NCBI GenBank assembly: GCA_963703045.1
Contig: OY969782.1
Coordinates: 496,001 to 560,000, forward strand
From: Miltoncostaea sp963703045
Lineage (GTDB): Bacteria; Actinomycetota; Thermoleophilia; Miltoncostaeales; Miltoncostaeaceae
Reading direction: 5' to 3'
Length of the DNA: 64,000 nucleotides
A program made the position numbers and the translations under genes. Under the pieces are notes generated by a model. That model saw nothing but the letters and a program-made list of their open reading frames with translations. It was not told the origin of the DNA and searched no databases. Shown piece by piece: positions 1 to 10,800 of this stretch; positions within the stretch are counted from its first letter, which is position 1; each line of letters starts with the position of its first letter.

Positions 1-1189
1 GACGATGCCGCCGGCCACGGGCGCGAGCAGCGGCACCCAGGGGTCGAGGACCGGCGTCCAGGTGCGACCGGCCGCGACGGCGACGACGACCAGCACGCCG
101 AGGCTGGCGCCGACGATCCCGCCGAGGATCCCCATCACCGTGCTCTCGAGGAGGAACTGCGCGGCGATGTGGCGACGCCCGGCGCCGAGGGCCCGCCGCA
201 GGCCGATCTCGCCTGTTCGCTCGAGCACCGAGACCAGGGTGACGTTGGCGATGCCGAGCGCGCCGACGAGCAGCGAGACCCCGCCGAGCAGGAGGAAGAG
301 CGCGTTGAGGTCGTTCTCGACGTTGCCGCGCAGCGTCTCGGGACTCGGGGGCGCCGCGACCCGCAGCAGGCCCGAGGCCTCCGGGCTGAGGGCGCGCGGC
401 GCCTCGCGCACCACCGCCTCGACCGCGCCGATGCGCGTCTCGATCTGCGCGGCGCCCGGCGCGGCGAGGCCGAACTCCGCGCGCGCCGTGCCCTCGGGGA
501 TGATCGCCGAGCCGAGCAGCGAGGCCTGTCGATCGACCTTCCCGATCAGGCCGACCACGAGGTAGAGCCGGTCGCCGATGTAGACCCCGGGCTGCGCGTC
601 GACGCGGCTCACCCCGAGGCGCGCGGCGGCGTTGACCCCCAGCACCATGACCCGGTCGCCGCGCTCGGAGTGACGCCGGTCGGGCAGGCGCCCGGCGGCC
701 AGCTCGGCGCGGACGGCGCGCCAGAGTCCCGGCGATGCGGCCTTGAGGGGCAACTGCACCTCGGTCTGGCCGCGCGGGTCGTTCACGGGCACCGAGTGCA
801 GGAGCGCGCCGCGGGCGTCGACGTCCGACAGGGTGCCGGCGGCCACGACGCCGTTGAGTCGTCGCAGCCGCTCCTCCGCGTCCCAGGGGATCGCCGTCGC
901 GGCCGCGCCCGTGCCGTGCGCGGCGAGCGGCGTCACGACCACGTCGGTCGCGGCGACCTCGTCGAACCTGCCCACGATCTGGTTCGCGGCCGTCGAACGA
1001 GAGCCCGAGTGTCGCCACGAGGGCGGCCACCCCCACCACCGTGCCGAGCACCGTGAGGGCGACGCGCGCCGGGCGGGCGAGCAGACCCGCGGCCGCCTCG
1101 ACCAGCAGGTCGCGCGCCGACAGGCGCGAGCCCGACTCGCGGAGGGACGGCACGGGGCCGCGACGGCGCCCTCTCGGCCGCCGTCTCAC
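1..1189 (-). CDS. MacB/FtsX-type ABC transporter permease, partial, one frame break
   Basis: Membrane subunit of a MacB-like ABC exporter; its C-terminal end lies outside the window. The GTG start overlaps the ATPase stop as GTGA. The N-terminus reads RLSARDLLVEA followed by a hydrophobic segment (VALTVLGTVVGVAALVATLG). The later part carries the FtsX-type membrane region (GALGIANVTLVSVLERTGEI, then GLRRALGA), typical of MacB permeases. Near 996-1000 the frame breaks after residue ~66: removing one base restores STAANQIVGRFDEVAATDV. It works with the ATPase directly upstream and probably with the long adaptor before that. Family identity is firm; the substrate is unknown. The break is probably a sequence error, but pseudogenisation cannot be excluded. 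Confidence 0.82.
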   Translation of the reverse strand, partial: MRRRPRGRRRGPVPSLRESGSRLSARDLLVEAAAGLLARPARVALTVLGTVVGVAALVATLGLSFDGREPDRGQVRRGRRDRRGRDAARRARHGRGRDGDPLGRGGAAATTQRRRGRRHPVGRRRPRRAPALGARERPARPDRGAVAPQGRIAGTLARRPRRAGRRAPARPASLRARRPGHGAGGQRRRAPRGEPRRRAARGLHRRPALPRGRPDREGRSTGLAARLGDHPRGHGARGVRPRRAGRRADRDAHRRGRGGGARGAARPQPGGLGPAAGRGAPESRDAARQRRERPQRALPPARRGLAARRRARHRQRHPGLGARANRRDRPAAGPRRRASPHRRAVPPREHGDGDPRRDRRRQPRRAGRRRRRGRSHLDAGPRPLGAAARARGRRHR

Positions 1190-1962
1190 CGCGACGTCTC
1201 CGCGAGACGGCCGTCGATGATGCCGACCTCGCGGCGCGCCCGCCGCGCGACCTCCTCGTCATGGGTCACCACGACGATGGTCAGCCCGTCGGCTCCGAGC
1301 TCCTCGAACAGCCGCAGCACCGACTCGGTGTTGGCGGAGTCCAGGTTGCCCGTGGGCTCGTCGCAGAGCAGGAAGCTCGGAGAGCCCATGAGCGCGCGTG
1401 CGATCGCGACCCGCTGGCGCTGGCCGCCCGACAGGCGGGTCGGGACGAAGTCCGCCCTGTCCGCGAGTCCCACGCGGGCGAGCGCCGCCATCGAGCGCTC
1501 GCGACGTCCCGCCCGGGGGCGCCCGAGGTAGACCTCGGCGAGCATCACGTTGTCGACGGCACTGCGGTGCGAGAGCAGGTGGAACGTCTGGAAGACGAAC
1601 CCGATGCGCCCCCCGCGGAGTGCCGCGCGCTCACGGTCGCCGAGCGTGTCGACCTCGATGCCGTCGATGCGGTAGCTGCCGGCGGTCTGCTGGTCGAGGC
1701 AGCCGAGGACGTTCAGGAGGGTCGACTTGCCCGATCCCGACGGTCCCACGACGGCGATGAAATCGCCCCGCTCGATGACCAGGTCGACGTCGCGGAGGGC
1801 GTGGACCGGGGGCACGGCGTCGTAGGTGCGCCACAGGCCGCGCATCTCGACCACCGGCGCGCCGGGCGTCGGCGCGACCGGGCCGCTCGCGCCGTCCTCG
1901 TCGGGTCGTCCGGCCCGGCGACCGAGCGGGCGTCGCCGGCGCGCCGTCGCGTCGGGGCTCAC
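1186..1962 (-). CDS. ABC transporter ATP-binding protein, MacB/LolD type
   Basis: A 258-residue ATPase for the adjacent permease. Walker A GPSGSGKST lies at about residues 73-81, the signature LSGGQ at 177-181 and Walker B LLCDEPTGNLD at about 198-208, followed by a switch histidine (VVTHDEE). These motifs and the Q-loop FVFQTFHLL are typical of the MacB/LolD/FtsE exporter class. The first ~35 residues are a basic, disordered extension, so translation could start later. The GTG start overlaps the stop of the upstream adaptor as GTGA, and its own stop overlaps the permease start the same way, which implies translational coupling. The transported substrate cannot be read from the sequence. Confidence 0.93.
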   Translation of the reverse strand: MSPDATARRRRPLGRRAGRPDEDGASGPVAPTPGAPVVEMRGLWRTYDAVPPVHALRDVDLVIERGDFIAVVGPSGSGKSTLLNVLGCLDQQTAGSYRIDGIEVDTLGDRERAALRGGRIGFVFQTFHLLSHRSAVDNVMLAEVYLGRPRAGRRERSMAALARVGLADRADFVPTRLSGGQRQRVAIARALMGSPSFLLCDEPTGNLDSANTESVLRLFEELGADGLTIVVVTHDEEVARRARREVGIIDGRLAETSR

Positions 1963-4238
1963 GGCGCACCCGACGGCGACGTCACCGCGCCCGGGGCGGT
2001 CACGCCGCCCGTCGGGGCCGTGCCGGGGGATGTCGCCGCGCCGGGGGTCGTCGCCGCGCCGGGGGATGTCACCGGCGGCGGCGCGCTCGGCGAGACGCTG
2101 CCGCGGGCGCCCACCACGACCAGGTCGCCGGCCTCGAGCTCCGCGGCCACGATCGGGCGCACCTCGACGAGGCCATTGGCGACCAACCCCGGCGTGACGG
2201 TCACGTAGTCGGTGTCGGCGCCGCGGACGACCTGCACCCGGGAGCTGCCGTCGGCGCCCACGGTGAGCGCGCTGAGCGGCACCGCCAGCACCGCTCCCCG
2301 CGTGCTCTCGACCTGGATGGCCAGGCGCACCGACGCCCCCACGAGCCGGGCCGGCGCCTCGGCCGGCGTGACCTCGAAGTGGACGCGCGTCGGATCGGCC
2401 CCGTTCGTGCCGGGACGGTCGGCGATCCGCGACACCCTCCCCCGCACCGTGATCCGGAGATCCTGTTCCTCGATGCTCACGCGCGCGCCGACGCGGACCA
2501 GCTTCGCGTCGTTGACCGACAGCGACGAGTCGGCCACCAGCCGGGAGCTGCTGACGGTCATCACCCGGCCCGAGGCGGTGTCCCCGCGCCTGGCCCGGAC
2601 CGAGTCGACGCGGAGGGGCAGGGTCGGGAAGAAGATCAGCTCGTCGGCCGGCACCTGGATGTCGCTCCTCGCCGCGAGCCGCGCCACCTCGGCGTCGGCG
2701 CGGGCGAGCTCCGCCTGGGCGGCGCTCACGAGCTCCGCCTGGAGCGCGGTGTCCTCGGGTGCGCTGAGGATCGCCACGCGGGCATGGGCCAGCGAGACCA
2801 GGCGGGCGGCGTTGGCACGCGCCCGCTGTGCCTTGGTCACCTCCGCGCGGGCGAGACCCGCGTCGCGTCGCGCCGCGCGCCAGTCCGCGCGCGCCTGGGC
2901 GACCGCCCCCTTCGCCCCGGCGCGGGTCGCGGCGAGGGTCGTACGGGCGGCGCGCACCTCGGCCTGCGCCGCGGGCACGTTGCCGTCGGCCTGGCTGAGG
3001 GCCGATCGGGCCGCCTGCACGTCGGCCACGCGGGTGTCGGGCGGCGGCTGGTCCACGAGCCGCTGGGCCTCGGTCTGGGCGTCGATGGCCGCGCCGAGGG
3101 CGGCCTGGCGCGTCGCGAGCTCGTTCGCGGCCTGCGCCAGGTCGGCCTCGGCGCGGGCGATCGCCGCGGGCGTGCCACCGGCATTGGCCTCGTCGAGCGC
3201 GGCCTGGCTCGCCGCCAGGTTGCTGATGCCGGCGTCAACGGCCTGGCGCGCGATCGCCGCCTGCTCGGTGGCCTGGCGAAGGGCCACCTTCAGGGCCTCG
3301 AGCTCGGCGGGGCGCGTGTCGGGCCCGAGCACGTCGACCCGCCGCTGGGCCTCGGCCTGGGTGGCGCGCGCCGCCGTCAGCGCGGCCTCCTTGTTCGCGA
3401 GGTCGGCGCGGGCCACGTTGACCTCGCGGGCGCCGTTGGCCGCGGCCAGCGCCACCGCCGGGCGGGCACGGTCCGCGGCGTCGCCCGCCGCGCGCGCCCG
3501 CGTGCCCGCCGTCGCGACCTCGAGGGTCGCCGCGGCGAGCGCGTCCTCGGCGCTCACGGCGTCGAGGCGGGCCTGGTTCACCTCGCCGGGGGTCGCGCCC
3601 CTGCGGGCCGTCTCGAGGGTCATGCGCGCCTGCAGGCTGGCGTCGCGCGCCGCCGCGACGGCCGCCTCGGCGGCGCGCAGCTGCTCGACCTGCGCGTCGG
3701 TGGCGCCGAAGGGCGTCCATCCCCGGGCGCGGTACCACGTGCCCACCGCCTGCGCGGTGGCGGCGTCGTATCGCCCGTCGATCGGTCCGGGCGGGATGCC
3801 GGCACGTTCCAGGGCCCGCTCGAGCTGCTCGACGTCGGGCCCGCTCGCCCCGGGGACGAGGTCGCGGTGCATCGGCTGCGCACCGCGCAGCACGAACACC
3901 GGGCGGCCGCTCATCGAGAGCGCGACCGAGCCCTCGCGCAGCTGCTCGCCCCGGCGGGGCGCCCGCGTCACGATGTCGCTCGAGGCCTTCAGGGCGGAGG
4001 TCGCGAGGGCCACGCTCTGCGGGGCGCCGTAGCGGACCGAACCGCGCACGACCACCTCGGTCGCCAGCGTGCGGCGCTCGACCGGGACGGTGATGAGGGA
4101 GGGGTCGGGCGCCTGCGTGTCGGCGGCGATCTGGGCGGGCGACCGGATCTGACCCCCGATGGCCCACGCGACCGCGGCGAGCGCGATCGCACCCGCGAGG
4201 CCGATGACGAGGGCCTTGCGGTGAGGGATCTCGCTCAC
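1959..4238 (-). CDS. Efflux adaptor (HlyD/MacA-like) with peptidoglycan-binding domain
   Basis: A 759-residue membrane-anchored adaptor. One N-terminal membrane segment (residues ~10-28) is followed by a beta-rich lipoyl-like part. A PG_binding_1-type module comes next at about residues 128-175 (GASGPDVEQLERALERAG, DGRYDAATAQAVG). Residues ~180-530 form a very long Ala/Arg/Glu-rich helical hairpin, and the C-terminal part is a beta-barrel/MP-proximal region (RISIEEQDL-like, then LAVPLSALTVG). The tail is Pro/Gly/Thr-rich repeats. Such adaptors link an inner-membrane pump to outer layers; here the PG module may hold it to the cell wall. It sits between the RND gene (9-base gap) and the ABC ATPase (GTGA overlap), so it could serve either system. 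Confidence 0.85.
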   Translation of the reverse strand: MSEIPHRKALVIGLAGAIALAAVAWAIGGQIRSPAQIAADTQAPDPSLITVPVERRTLATEVVVRGSVRYGAPQSVALATSALKASSDIVTRAPRRGEQLREGSVALSMSGRPVFVLRGAQPMHRDLVPGASGPDVEQLERALERAGIPPGPIDGRYDAATAQAVGTWYRARGWTPFGATDAQVEQLRAAEAAVAAARDASLQARMTLETARRGATPGEVNQARLDAVSAEDALAAATLEVATAGTRARAAGDAADRARPAVALAAANGAREVNVARADLANKEAALTAARATQAEAQRRVDVLGPDTRPAELEALKVALRQATEQAAIARQAVDAGISNLAASQAALDEANAGGTPAAIARAEADLAQAANELATRQAALGAAIDAQTEAQRLVDQPPPDTRVADVQAARSALSQADGNVPAAQAEVRAARTTLAATRAGAKGAVAQARADWRAARRDAGLARAEVTKAQRARANAARLVSLAHARVAILSAPEDTALQAELVSAAQAELARADAEVARLAARSDIQVPADELIFFPTLPLRVDSVRARRGDTASGRVMTVSSSRLVADSSLSVNDAKLVRVGARVSIEEQDLRITVRGRVSRIADRPGTNGADPTRVHFEVTPAEAPARLVGASVRLAIQVESTRGAVLAVPLSALTVGADGSSRVQVVRGADTDYVTVTPGLVANGLVEVRPIVAAELEAGDLVVVGARGSVSPSAPPPVTSPGAATTPGAATSPGTAPTGGVTAPGAVTSPSGAP

Positions 4239-4247
4239 GACCGCGGC

Positions 4248-7200
4248 TCAGGCCCCCCGCGGCGCCACGGAGGGCCGCCCGGCCCGCCCGTAGCGCAGGT
4301 ACAGGCTCGGCACGACGAACAGGTTGAGCAGCGTCGATGTCACGAGGCCTCCCAGGATCACGATGGCCATCGGGTACTCGATCTCGGCGCCCGGGATCTC
4401 ACCCGCGATGACCAGCGGCACGAGGGCGAGCCCGGTCGCGAGCGCCGTCATGAGGATGGGGGCCAGCCGCTCGCGGGCCCCGCGCAGCACCAGCTCGGGG
4501 CCGAACGCCATCCCCTCCTCGCGCTCCAGGTGCTGGAAGTGGTTGATCAGGAGGATCCCGTTGCGGGCGGCGATGCCGAAGACGGTGAAGAAGCCGACCA
4601 TCGACCCCAGGGAGATGACCCCGCCGGTCCAGGCCGCGACGAGCACCCCTCCCACCAGGGCGAAGGGGAGCGTCAGGAACGAGATGACGGCGAGCCGCGC
4701 GGACGCGAACGAGGCATGCAGCATGAGGGCGATCCCGATGATCGCGCCGATGCCGAGGAGCGTCATGCGCTGAACCGCGCTCCGGCGCTCGGCGTACTCG
4801 CCGAGCACCTGCGTGTGGTAGCCGAGCGGCAGGTCGACGCGGGAGAGCGCCGCCTCGACGTCGGCGGCGACGGACCCGAGGTCGCGCCCGTCCGGGCTGA
4901 GGCTCACGTCGATGCTGCGCGAGTTGTCCTCGCGGGCGATCGCGTTCTGCGTCGGTCCGACGCTGATGTCGGCGACGTCCGCCAGGCGCACCTGCCCGCC
5001 CCCGGGGGTGTCGAGCATCAGGTTGCGGATCGCCGGGACGCTGGAGCGGTGCCGCGGGAGGCTCCAGACCATGATGTCGTAGACCTTGCCGTCGCGGTGG
5101 ATGTCGCTGACCTCGTCGCCCGACACGACGGTGGCCGCGGCCCGGCGGATGTCGCCCGGCTTCAGCCCGTGCCGGGCGGCCTTCTCGAGGTCGGGCACGA
5201 CCGAGATGTGCGGCAGCTCCACCTGGAGGTCGGTGTGCAGGTCCTTCGTGCCGGGGATGCCGGCCAGCGCCTCCTCGATCTCGGCGGCGGTGCGTCCGAG
5301 GCCGCGCACGTCGGGCCCGAACACACGCACCACGATGGCGTTGCTCGACCCGGCCACGACCTCCTTGATCCGCTCGCTCAGGTAGGTCTGGACGTCGCGC
5401 CGCAGACCGGGATAGCCGGCGACCGTCTCCTCCACCGCGGTGCGGGTCTCCTCGTAGTCGGCCTCCGGCTCGATGCTGATCCAGTTCTCGCTGAAGTTGA
5501 TGCCGTAGACCTCGTCGCCCTCGATGGCGCGGCCGATGTGCTCGCCGAAGTTGCGGACCCCCGGGATCGCGAGCAGCTCGTTGCCGGCCTGGATGCCGAT
5601 GCGCACGTTCTCCGCGTGCGAGGTCCCGGGCTTCGTGACCCAGTGCATGAGGAAGTCGCGCTCCTTGAACTCGGGCAGGAGCGACTGCCCGAGGGACGGG
5701 ATGACCGCCAGGCCGGCGAGGATCGTGAACCCGGTGGCGGCCAGGGCCGGCATCGGCCGGCGCACGACCGCCCGGAGGGCGGCGCCGTAGGCGCGCTGCA
5801 GCGCGCGGGTCAGCGGCGGATCGCGCCGCTCGAGCGGCACCCCGCGCAGCAGGATCAGGCTGAGCGCGGGCGTGATCGTGATCGCGACCAGCATCGAGGC
5901 CAGCACCGCGAGGCCGTACGAGAGCACCAGCGGGCGGAAGAACGATCCCGACAGCCCGGTCAGGAAGAAGATCGGCGCGACCGCCAGGACGATGATCAGG
6001 GTCGCGTAGACCATCGCGTTGCGGACCTCGAGCGAGGCGTCGAGGATCACGCGCGCCGTCGATGCATGGTCGACGGGCCCGGCGCGGCGGGCGGCCCGCA
6101 GTCGCCGCACGACGTTCTCGATGTCGATGATCGAGTCGTCGACCACGACGCCGACCGCGATCACGAACCCGGCCAGCACCATCGTGTTGATGCTCGCGCC
6201 GGTCGCCTGGAGCACCAGGACGGCGGCCGTCAGCGACAGCGGGATCGACACGAGGCTGATGACGGCGGCGCGCCACTCGAAGAGGAACGCGATCAGCACC
6301 AGCACCACGAGCAGCGAGCCGATCAGCATCGCCTCGGTCAGGTTGTCGATCGAGGTCTCGATGAACGTCGCCGGCCGGAAGATCGTCGTGTCGATCTCGA
6401 TGTCGCGCAGGCCGGGCCGCATCTCGTCGATGGCCTGCTCGACCCCCCGGGTGACATCGAGCGTGTTGCCCCACGGCAGCTTCTCGACGATGAGCATGAG
6501 ACCGGGCGTGCGGTTGATGACGGCGTCCCCGACGAGGGGCTGGTGGCCGTAGACGACCTCGCCGAGGTCGCCGAGCAGCAGCGGCGAGCCGTCCGCCTTG
6601 CGGCGGTCGTTGACCGCCACCCGCGCGAGCCCCGCGGGCCCCGGGGAGCGCAGCCGGTGCTCCACCGTCAGTCGCTGGTTCGGCGTCTCGATGATGCCGC
6701 CGGCGCGCGTCTTGGCCGCCGTCGTGTACTGGAGGAGCCCGAACTCGAGGGCCTCGGAGGTGACCTGTGACGCCTCCTCGAGCGAGACCCCGTGCCGGCG
6801 GAGCAGGGCCGGGTCGGTCTGGAGCTGGATCTGCTTGAAGCGGTTGCCCCAGATGACCACGTTGGCGACTCCGGGCACGCGCAGCAGCCGCCAGCGGATC
6901 TTCCAGTAGGTGATCATCGAGAGGTCGTCGAGGGTGTGGACGTCCGACGAGATCCCGATCTTCATCGCGCGGCTGGTCGCGGAGAGGGGCGGCAGGGTCC
7001 ACGGCAGGCCGGCCGCCGACGAGAGCGTGGGCACCGCGCCGGCCACGCGCTCGTTCACGAACTGCCGGGCCGCCAGCGGGTCGGTGCCCGGCGCGAAGAT
7101 CAGCTTGATGGACGAGAGCCCCGGTACCGACTTGGAGCGCAGCGTCTCGACCCCGGGCGTCGCGTTGAGCGACTGCTCCAGCGGCACCGTGATCAGCGAC

Positions 7201-7385
7201 TCCACCTCCTCGGTGGACATCCCGAAGCCCTCGGTCTGCACCTCGACGAACGGGGGCGCGAACTCGGGGAACACGTCCACCGGCATGTCGTCGACCCGGT
7301 CGGCCCCGTACGCCATGAGCGCCACGGCCGCCGCGAGGACGAGGAACCTCAGCTTCAGGCTCGAGCCGATGATCCAGCGCAGCAT
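4248..7385 (-). CDS. RND efflux permease, heavy-metal-efflux (CusA/CzcA) type, pump 1
   Basis: A 1045-residue inner-membrane proton antiporter, normal length for the family. The start MLRWIIGSSLKLRFL is a cytoplasmic helix leading into TM1. PVDVFPEFAPP and ESLITVPLE are hallmarks of HME-type RND pumps. TM4 carries the acidic relay (VGVVVDDSIIDIENVVRRLR), and a C-terminal FGIAARNGILLINH motif is present. Two large periplasmic-type loops and 12 TM segments are visible. It is the third gene of an efflux operon, 18 bases after the small adaptor. A paralogous pump is encoded upstream at 7890-11024. HME pumps export Cu, Ag, Zn or Co in Gram-negatives; the substrate of actinobacterial members is generally unproven. 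Confidence 0.93.
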   Translation of the reverse strand: MLRWIIGSSLKLRFLVLAAAVALMAYGADRVDDMPVDVFPEFAPPFVEVQTEGFGMSTEEVESLITVPLEQSLNATPGVETLRSKSVPGLSSIKLIFAPGTDPLAARQFVNERVAGAVPTLSSAAGLPWTLPPLSATSRAMKIGISSDVHTLDDLSMITYWKIRWRLLRVPGVANVVIWGNRFKQIQLQTDPALLRRHGVSLEEASQVTSEALEFGLLQYTTAAKTRAGGIIETPNQRLTVEHRLRSPGPAGLARVAVNDRRKADGSPLLLGDLGEVVYGHQPLVGDAVINRTPGLMLIVEKLPWGNTLDVTRGVEQAIDEMRPGLRDIEIDTTIFRPATFIETSIDNLTEAMLIGSLLVVLVLIAFLFEWRAAVISLVSIPLSLTAAVLVLQATGASINTMVLAGFVIAVGVVVDDSIIDIENVVRRLRAARRAGPVDHASTARVILDASLEVRNAMVYATLIIVLAVAPIFFLTGLSGSFFRPLVLSYGLAVLASMLVAITITPALSLILLRGVPLERRDPPLTRALQRAYGAALRAVVRRPMPALAATGFTILAGLAVIPSLGQSLLPEFKERDFLMHWVTKPGTSHAENVRIGIQAGNELLAIPGVRNFGEHIGRAIEGDEVYGINFSENWISIEPEADYEETRTAVEETVAGYPGLRRDVQTYLSERIKEVVAGSSNAIVVRVFGPDVRGLGRTAAEIEEALAGIPGTKDLHTDLQVELPHISVVPDLEKAARHGLKPGDIRRAAATVVSGDEVSDIHRDGKVYDIMVWSLPRHRSSVPAIRNLMLDTPGGGQVRLADVADISVGPTQNAIAREDNSRSIDVSLSPDGRDLGSVAADVEAALSRVDLPLGYHTQVLGEYAERRSAVQRMTLLGIGAIIGIALMLHASFASARLAVISFLTLPFALVGGVLVAAWTGGVISLGSMVGFFTVFGIAARNGILLINHFQHLEREEGMAFGPELVLRGARERLAPILMTALATGLALVPLVIAGEIPGAEIEYPMAIVILGGLVTSTLLNLFVVPSLYLRYGRAGRPSVAPRGA

Positions 7386-7403
7386 CGACGGCCGGTCCCG
7401 CGC

Positions 7404-7886
7404 CTAGCCGCTGCCGAAGTCGATCTCGGCCCCGTAGAGCTCGGCGCCGCCGATCGAGACGACCTTCGTGCCCACCGCCGGCCCCCGGTTCATCACGGCC
7501 ACCACCCCGTCGATCGCCACGATCCGCAGCCGCTGCCGGACGAAGGTGAGCGGGCTCGTGGCGACGTACGTCCACGGCACCCCCTCGGGGTCGTAGAGGA
7601 CCGCCGAGTAGGGGACGATGCGGCGGCCCTCCCCGGCGGCGCGCACCGGGGCGGTCACGAGGCCCAGCCGCTCGAGGGCCTCGGGGTCGAGCGTCAGCTC
7701 GGACACGCCCGTGGACCGGACCGGCCCGAGCGCGACGGGCGAGTCGAGCTCGTCGCCGGCGGAACCGGGATCGACGGTCAGCGCGGCGAACAGGCCCACC
7801 GCCACCACCCCGGCCACGACGAGCCCCATCACGAGCGCGCCGAGCCCGGGACCGCCTCGGGCACGCGGTGTCCCGGTGGTCGCCAT
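7404..7886 (-). CDS. Short membrane-anchored efflux adaptor-like protein
   Basis: A 160-residue protein with one N-terminal membrane segment (about residues 15-36) and a short extracytoplasmic part. That part resembles the distal beta-barrel/MP domain of CusB/MacA adaptors: ERLGLVTAPVRAAGEG, then RRIVPYSAVLYDPEGVPWTY and a conserved-looking RQRLRIVAIDGVVAVM. It lacks the lipoyl and coiled-coil parts of a full adaptor. It lies between the two RND pump genes (3-base and 18-base gaps), so it is almost certainly co-translated with them. A role in joining or gating the paired pumps is inference. The sequence alone does not show whether it is a truncated adaptor or a distinct small subunit. Confidence 0.75.
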   Translation of the reverse strand: MATTGTPRARGGPGLGALVMGLVVAGVVAVGLFAALTVDPGSAGDELDSPVALGPVRSTGVSELTLDPEALERLGLVTAPVRAAGEGRRIVPYSAVLYDPEGVPWTYVATSPLTFVRQRLRIVAIDGVVAVMNRGPAVGTKVVSIGGAELYGAEIDFGSG

Positions 7887-7889
7887 CTC

Positions 7890-10800
7890 TCAACCTCCTC
7901 CGGATGCGGACACGGCCTCGGACCCGGGACCGCGGCCCGCTCCGGCGGGCCGCCGCGAGCCGGCGAGGAGATACAGGACGGGCAGCACGATGAGGGTCAT
8001 CGCGGTCGTGGTGATCAGGCCGCCCAGCGTGATCACGGCGATCGGGTGCACGAGCTCCTGCCCCGCCCGCGAGCCGGTGGCGAGGATCGGGATCAGCGCC
8101 ACGATGACGGCGAGCGCCGTCAGCACCACCGGGACCACGCGGTCTCGTGCGCCCCTGACGACGAGGTCGCGGCCGAGCGTCCCGCCCTCGTCCTCGAGCC
8201 GGCGGAGGTGGGAGAACAGCAGCACCCCGTTGCGCGCGGCGATGGCGAGCACCGCGACGAACGCGACGAGCGACGCCGACGTGATCGCGTCGCCGGCCAC
8301 GCCCGCGGCCAGGACGCCCCCGGCCAGCGCGGCGGGCAGGCTCAGGAACAGCACCCCTGCGAGCAGCCAGCTCCCGAGCGCGGCCTGCAGCAGGAGGAAG
8401 ATGCCGATGCCCGCGACGACGCCCGCCCCGATCATCAGCGTCCGGGCGTCCGCCTCGGCGGAGGGCTCCCCGCGCACCTCGGCGTGGTACTCGAGCGGGA
8501 ACTGCACCCCCGCCAGGCCGTCCCGGATGTCGTCCATCACCGCGCCCGCGTCGCGGCCGTCGAGCGTGACCCCGATGCGGACCCTGCGCGAGATGGCGTC
8601 GTGCCGGATGACGGCCGGGCTCGAGGCCAGCGCGACGTCGGCCACCGCGCCGAGCGGGACGGTGTCGCCACCCGGCGTGCCGATGGGCAGGCGCGCGATG
8701 TCGGACACGCTGTGCCGGGCCTCCGGCTGGGCCCAGACCGCGACCTGGAAGACCTTCTGCTCCTCGAACAGGCTCCCCACCTCGAGGCCCGCCATGAGCG
8801 TCGCCGCCTCGCGGCGGACGTCCCCCGGCGAGAGGCCGTGGCGCTGGGCGCGCGCCAGGTCGACCTCGATCTGCACGTGCGGCTGGAGCACCTCGCGCTC
8901 GAGCTCGGCGCGCCGCACGCCGTCGACCCCGGCGACGATCTCGGCGATGCGGGTGCCCGTGGTCCGGAGCACGTCGAGCCGGGGGCCGTAGACCGTCACG
9001 ACGACCGGGTCGTCGGTGCCCCGCTCCGCCCGCCGCACGCTCACGCGCTCGTAGGTCTCCACGGCGCTCGTCATGCCGGGGTAGCCCGCGGCCGTGCGCT
9101 CGACCGCGGCTCTGGTGGCGCCGTAGTCCGCGTCGGGCGCGATCCGCACGAACACCTCGGCCGAGTTGATGTCGCCGATCTGGTCGCCGAGCACGGCGCG
9201 GCCGACCTGGCCCGTCGCGCTCTCGACACCCGGAGTGCGGCGCAGCTCGCGCGTGAAGGTCTCCGTGATGCGGGTCATCTCGGGCGCCGACGTGCCGGGC
9301 GCGCCGTCCCATCTCACGACGAGGTTGCGGTCCTCGAACTCCGGCAGCTGGCTGCGCCCCAGCGACGGCGCGCTCACCAGGCCGACGAGCGCGACGAGCG
9401 CCGCCACCCCGACCGTCAGACCGGGCCTGCCCATCACCGCGGCGATCACCGAGCCGTAGACCGCCCGCAGTCGCCGCGCGAGGGGCGACTCGCGCACCGG
9501 GCCGCGGCGGACGAACAGCAGGGCGGCGAGAGCCGGCGCCACCGTGAGCGCCGCCAGCACGGCCGCGCCGACGGCGAGCGCGTAGGCGACGGCGAGCGGC
9601 TCGAGCAGCCGCCCGGAGACTCCCGCCATGACGGCGACCGGCAGCAGCGGCAGCACCGCGATGAGCGCCGCCGTGATGAGGAAGCGCTGCACCTGGACGG
9701 TCCCGTCGAGCACGACCTCCGCCGCGGGGCGGCCGTCGCCCGCGGCCCGCGCCTCGCGCAGCCGGAACATCACGTTCTCGGCGCCCGAGACGACCATGTC
9801 CACCACGACGACCAGCGCGATCGCGAGGCCGGCCATGACGTAGGCGTTGATCGTGTGCCCCAACAGGTGGACGACCAGCGCCGCCGTGGTCATGGCGACG
9901 GAGATCGCGACGGCGCACACCACCGCCGCGCGCCAGTCGTACAGCAGGGCGACCAGCAGCAGGATGCCCAGGACGGCGCCGGCGATGATCACGATCGTGA
10001 GGTTGTCGACCGCGTCGACGATGTAGGCGGACGGCCGGAAGACGTTCGCGTCGACCGTGATGCCGGCCAGACCGGGGCGGAGGTCGTCGAGGACCGCCTG
10101 CACGTCGCGGGTGACCCCGAGCGTGTCGGCGCCCGGGAACTTCTCGATCACGAGCAGCACGCCCGGGCCGTCCCTCATCACCGAGTCGCCGATCAGCGGC
10201 GGGTGGCCCTCGACGACCTCGGACAGGGCGCCCAGGCGCTCGTCCCGTCGCTCGACCCTGATGCGGGCGAGGTCCTCGGGACTGCTGATCGGGAAGACGT
10301 GCCGCACCTCGAGACGCTGCTGCGGGGTGTCGATCCAGCCGCCCGACCCCGGCGTCGAGGCCTCGAGGAAGGACAGCGGCGAGACCCACATCGCGTTTCC
10401 GACGGTGCTGACGATCTGGGCGATCGTGACGCCCTCGGCGGCGAGTTGCCGGGGGTCGACCTGCACCTGGAGCTGGCGGTCCTTGTACCCCCAGATGGCC
10501 ACGTTCGCGACGCCGGGGACGGCCAGCAGGGCCGGCCTGATCGTCCAGCGCGTGAGCACCGACACGGCGATCGGCGACGCCTCCCGGGAGCTGAGACCGA
10601 CCATCATCACCCGGCTCGTGGCCGAGCGCGGCTGCAGGATCGACGGCGGCTGCGACACGTTGGGGAGGGCGTAGGCCAGCGCCAGGCGCTCCGCGACGAG
10701 CTGGCGCGCGCGCAGCACGTCGGTACCGGGCTCGAAGGTGAGGACGACCGACGAGAGGCCCGGGACGGACGTGGACTCGATCGACTCGATCCACGGCGTC

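Noticed and set aside
4399..10794. Very long open frames antisense or out of frame to real genes (for example 4399-10794, 6792-11705, 2379-6770, 28192-30846, 28605-33728)
   Set aside because: They are Arg/Ala/Pro/Gly-rich readings of the high-G+C third position of the RND, rel and recJ genes, with no domain or hydrophobic pattern.
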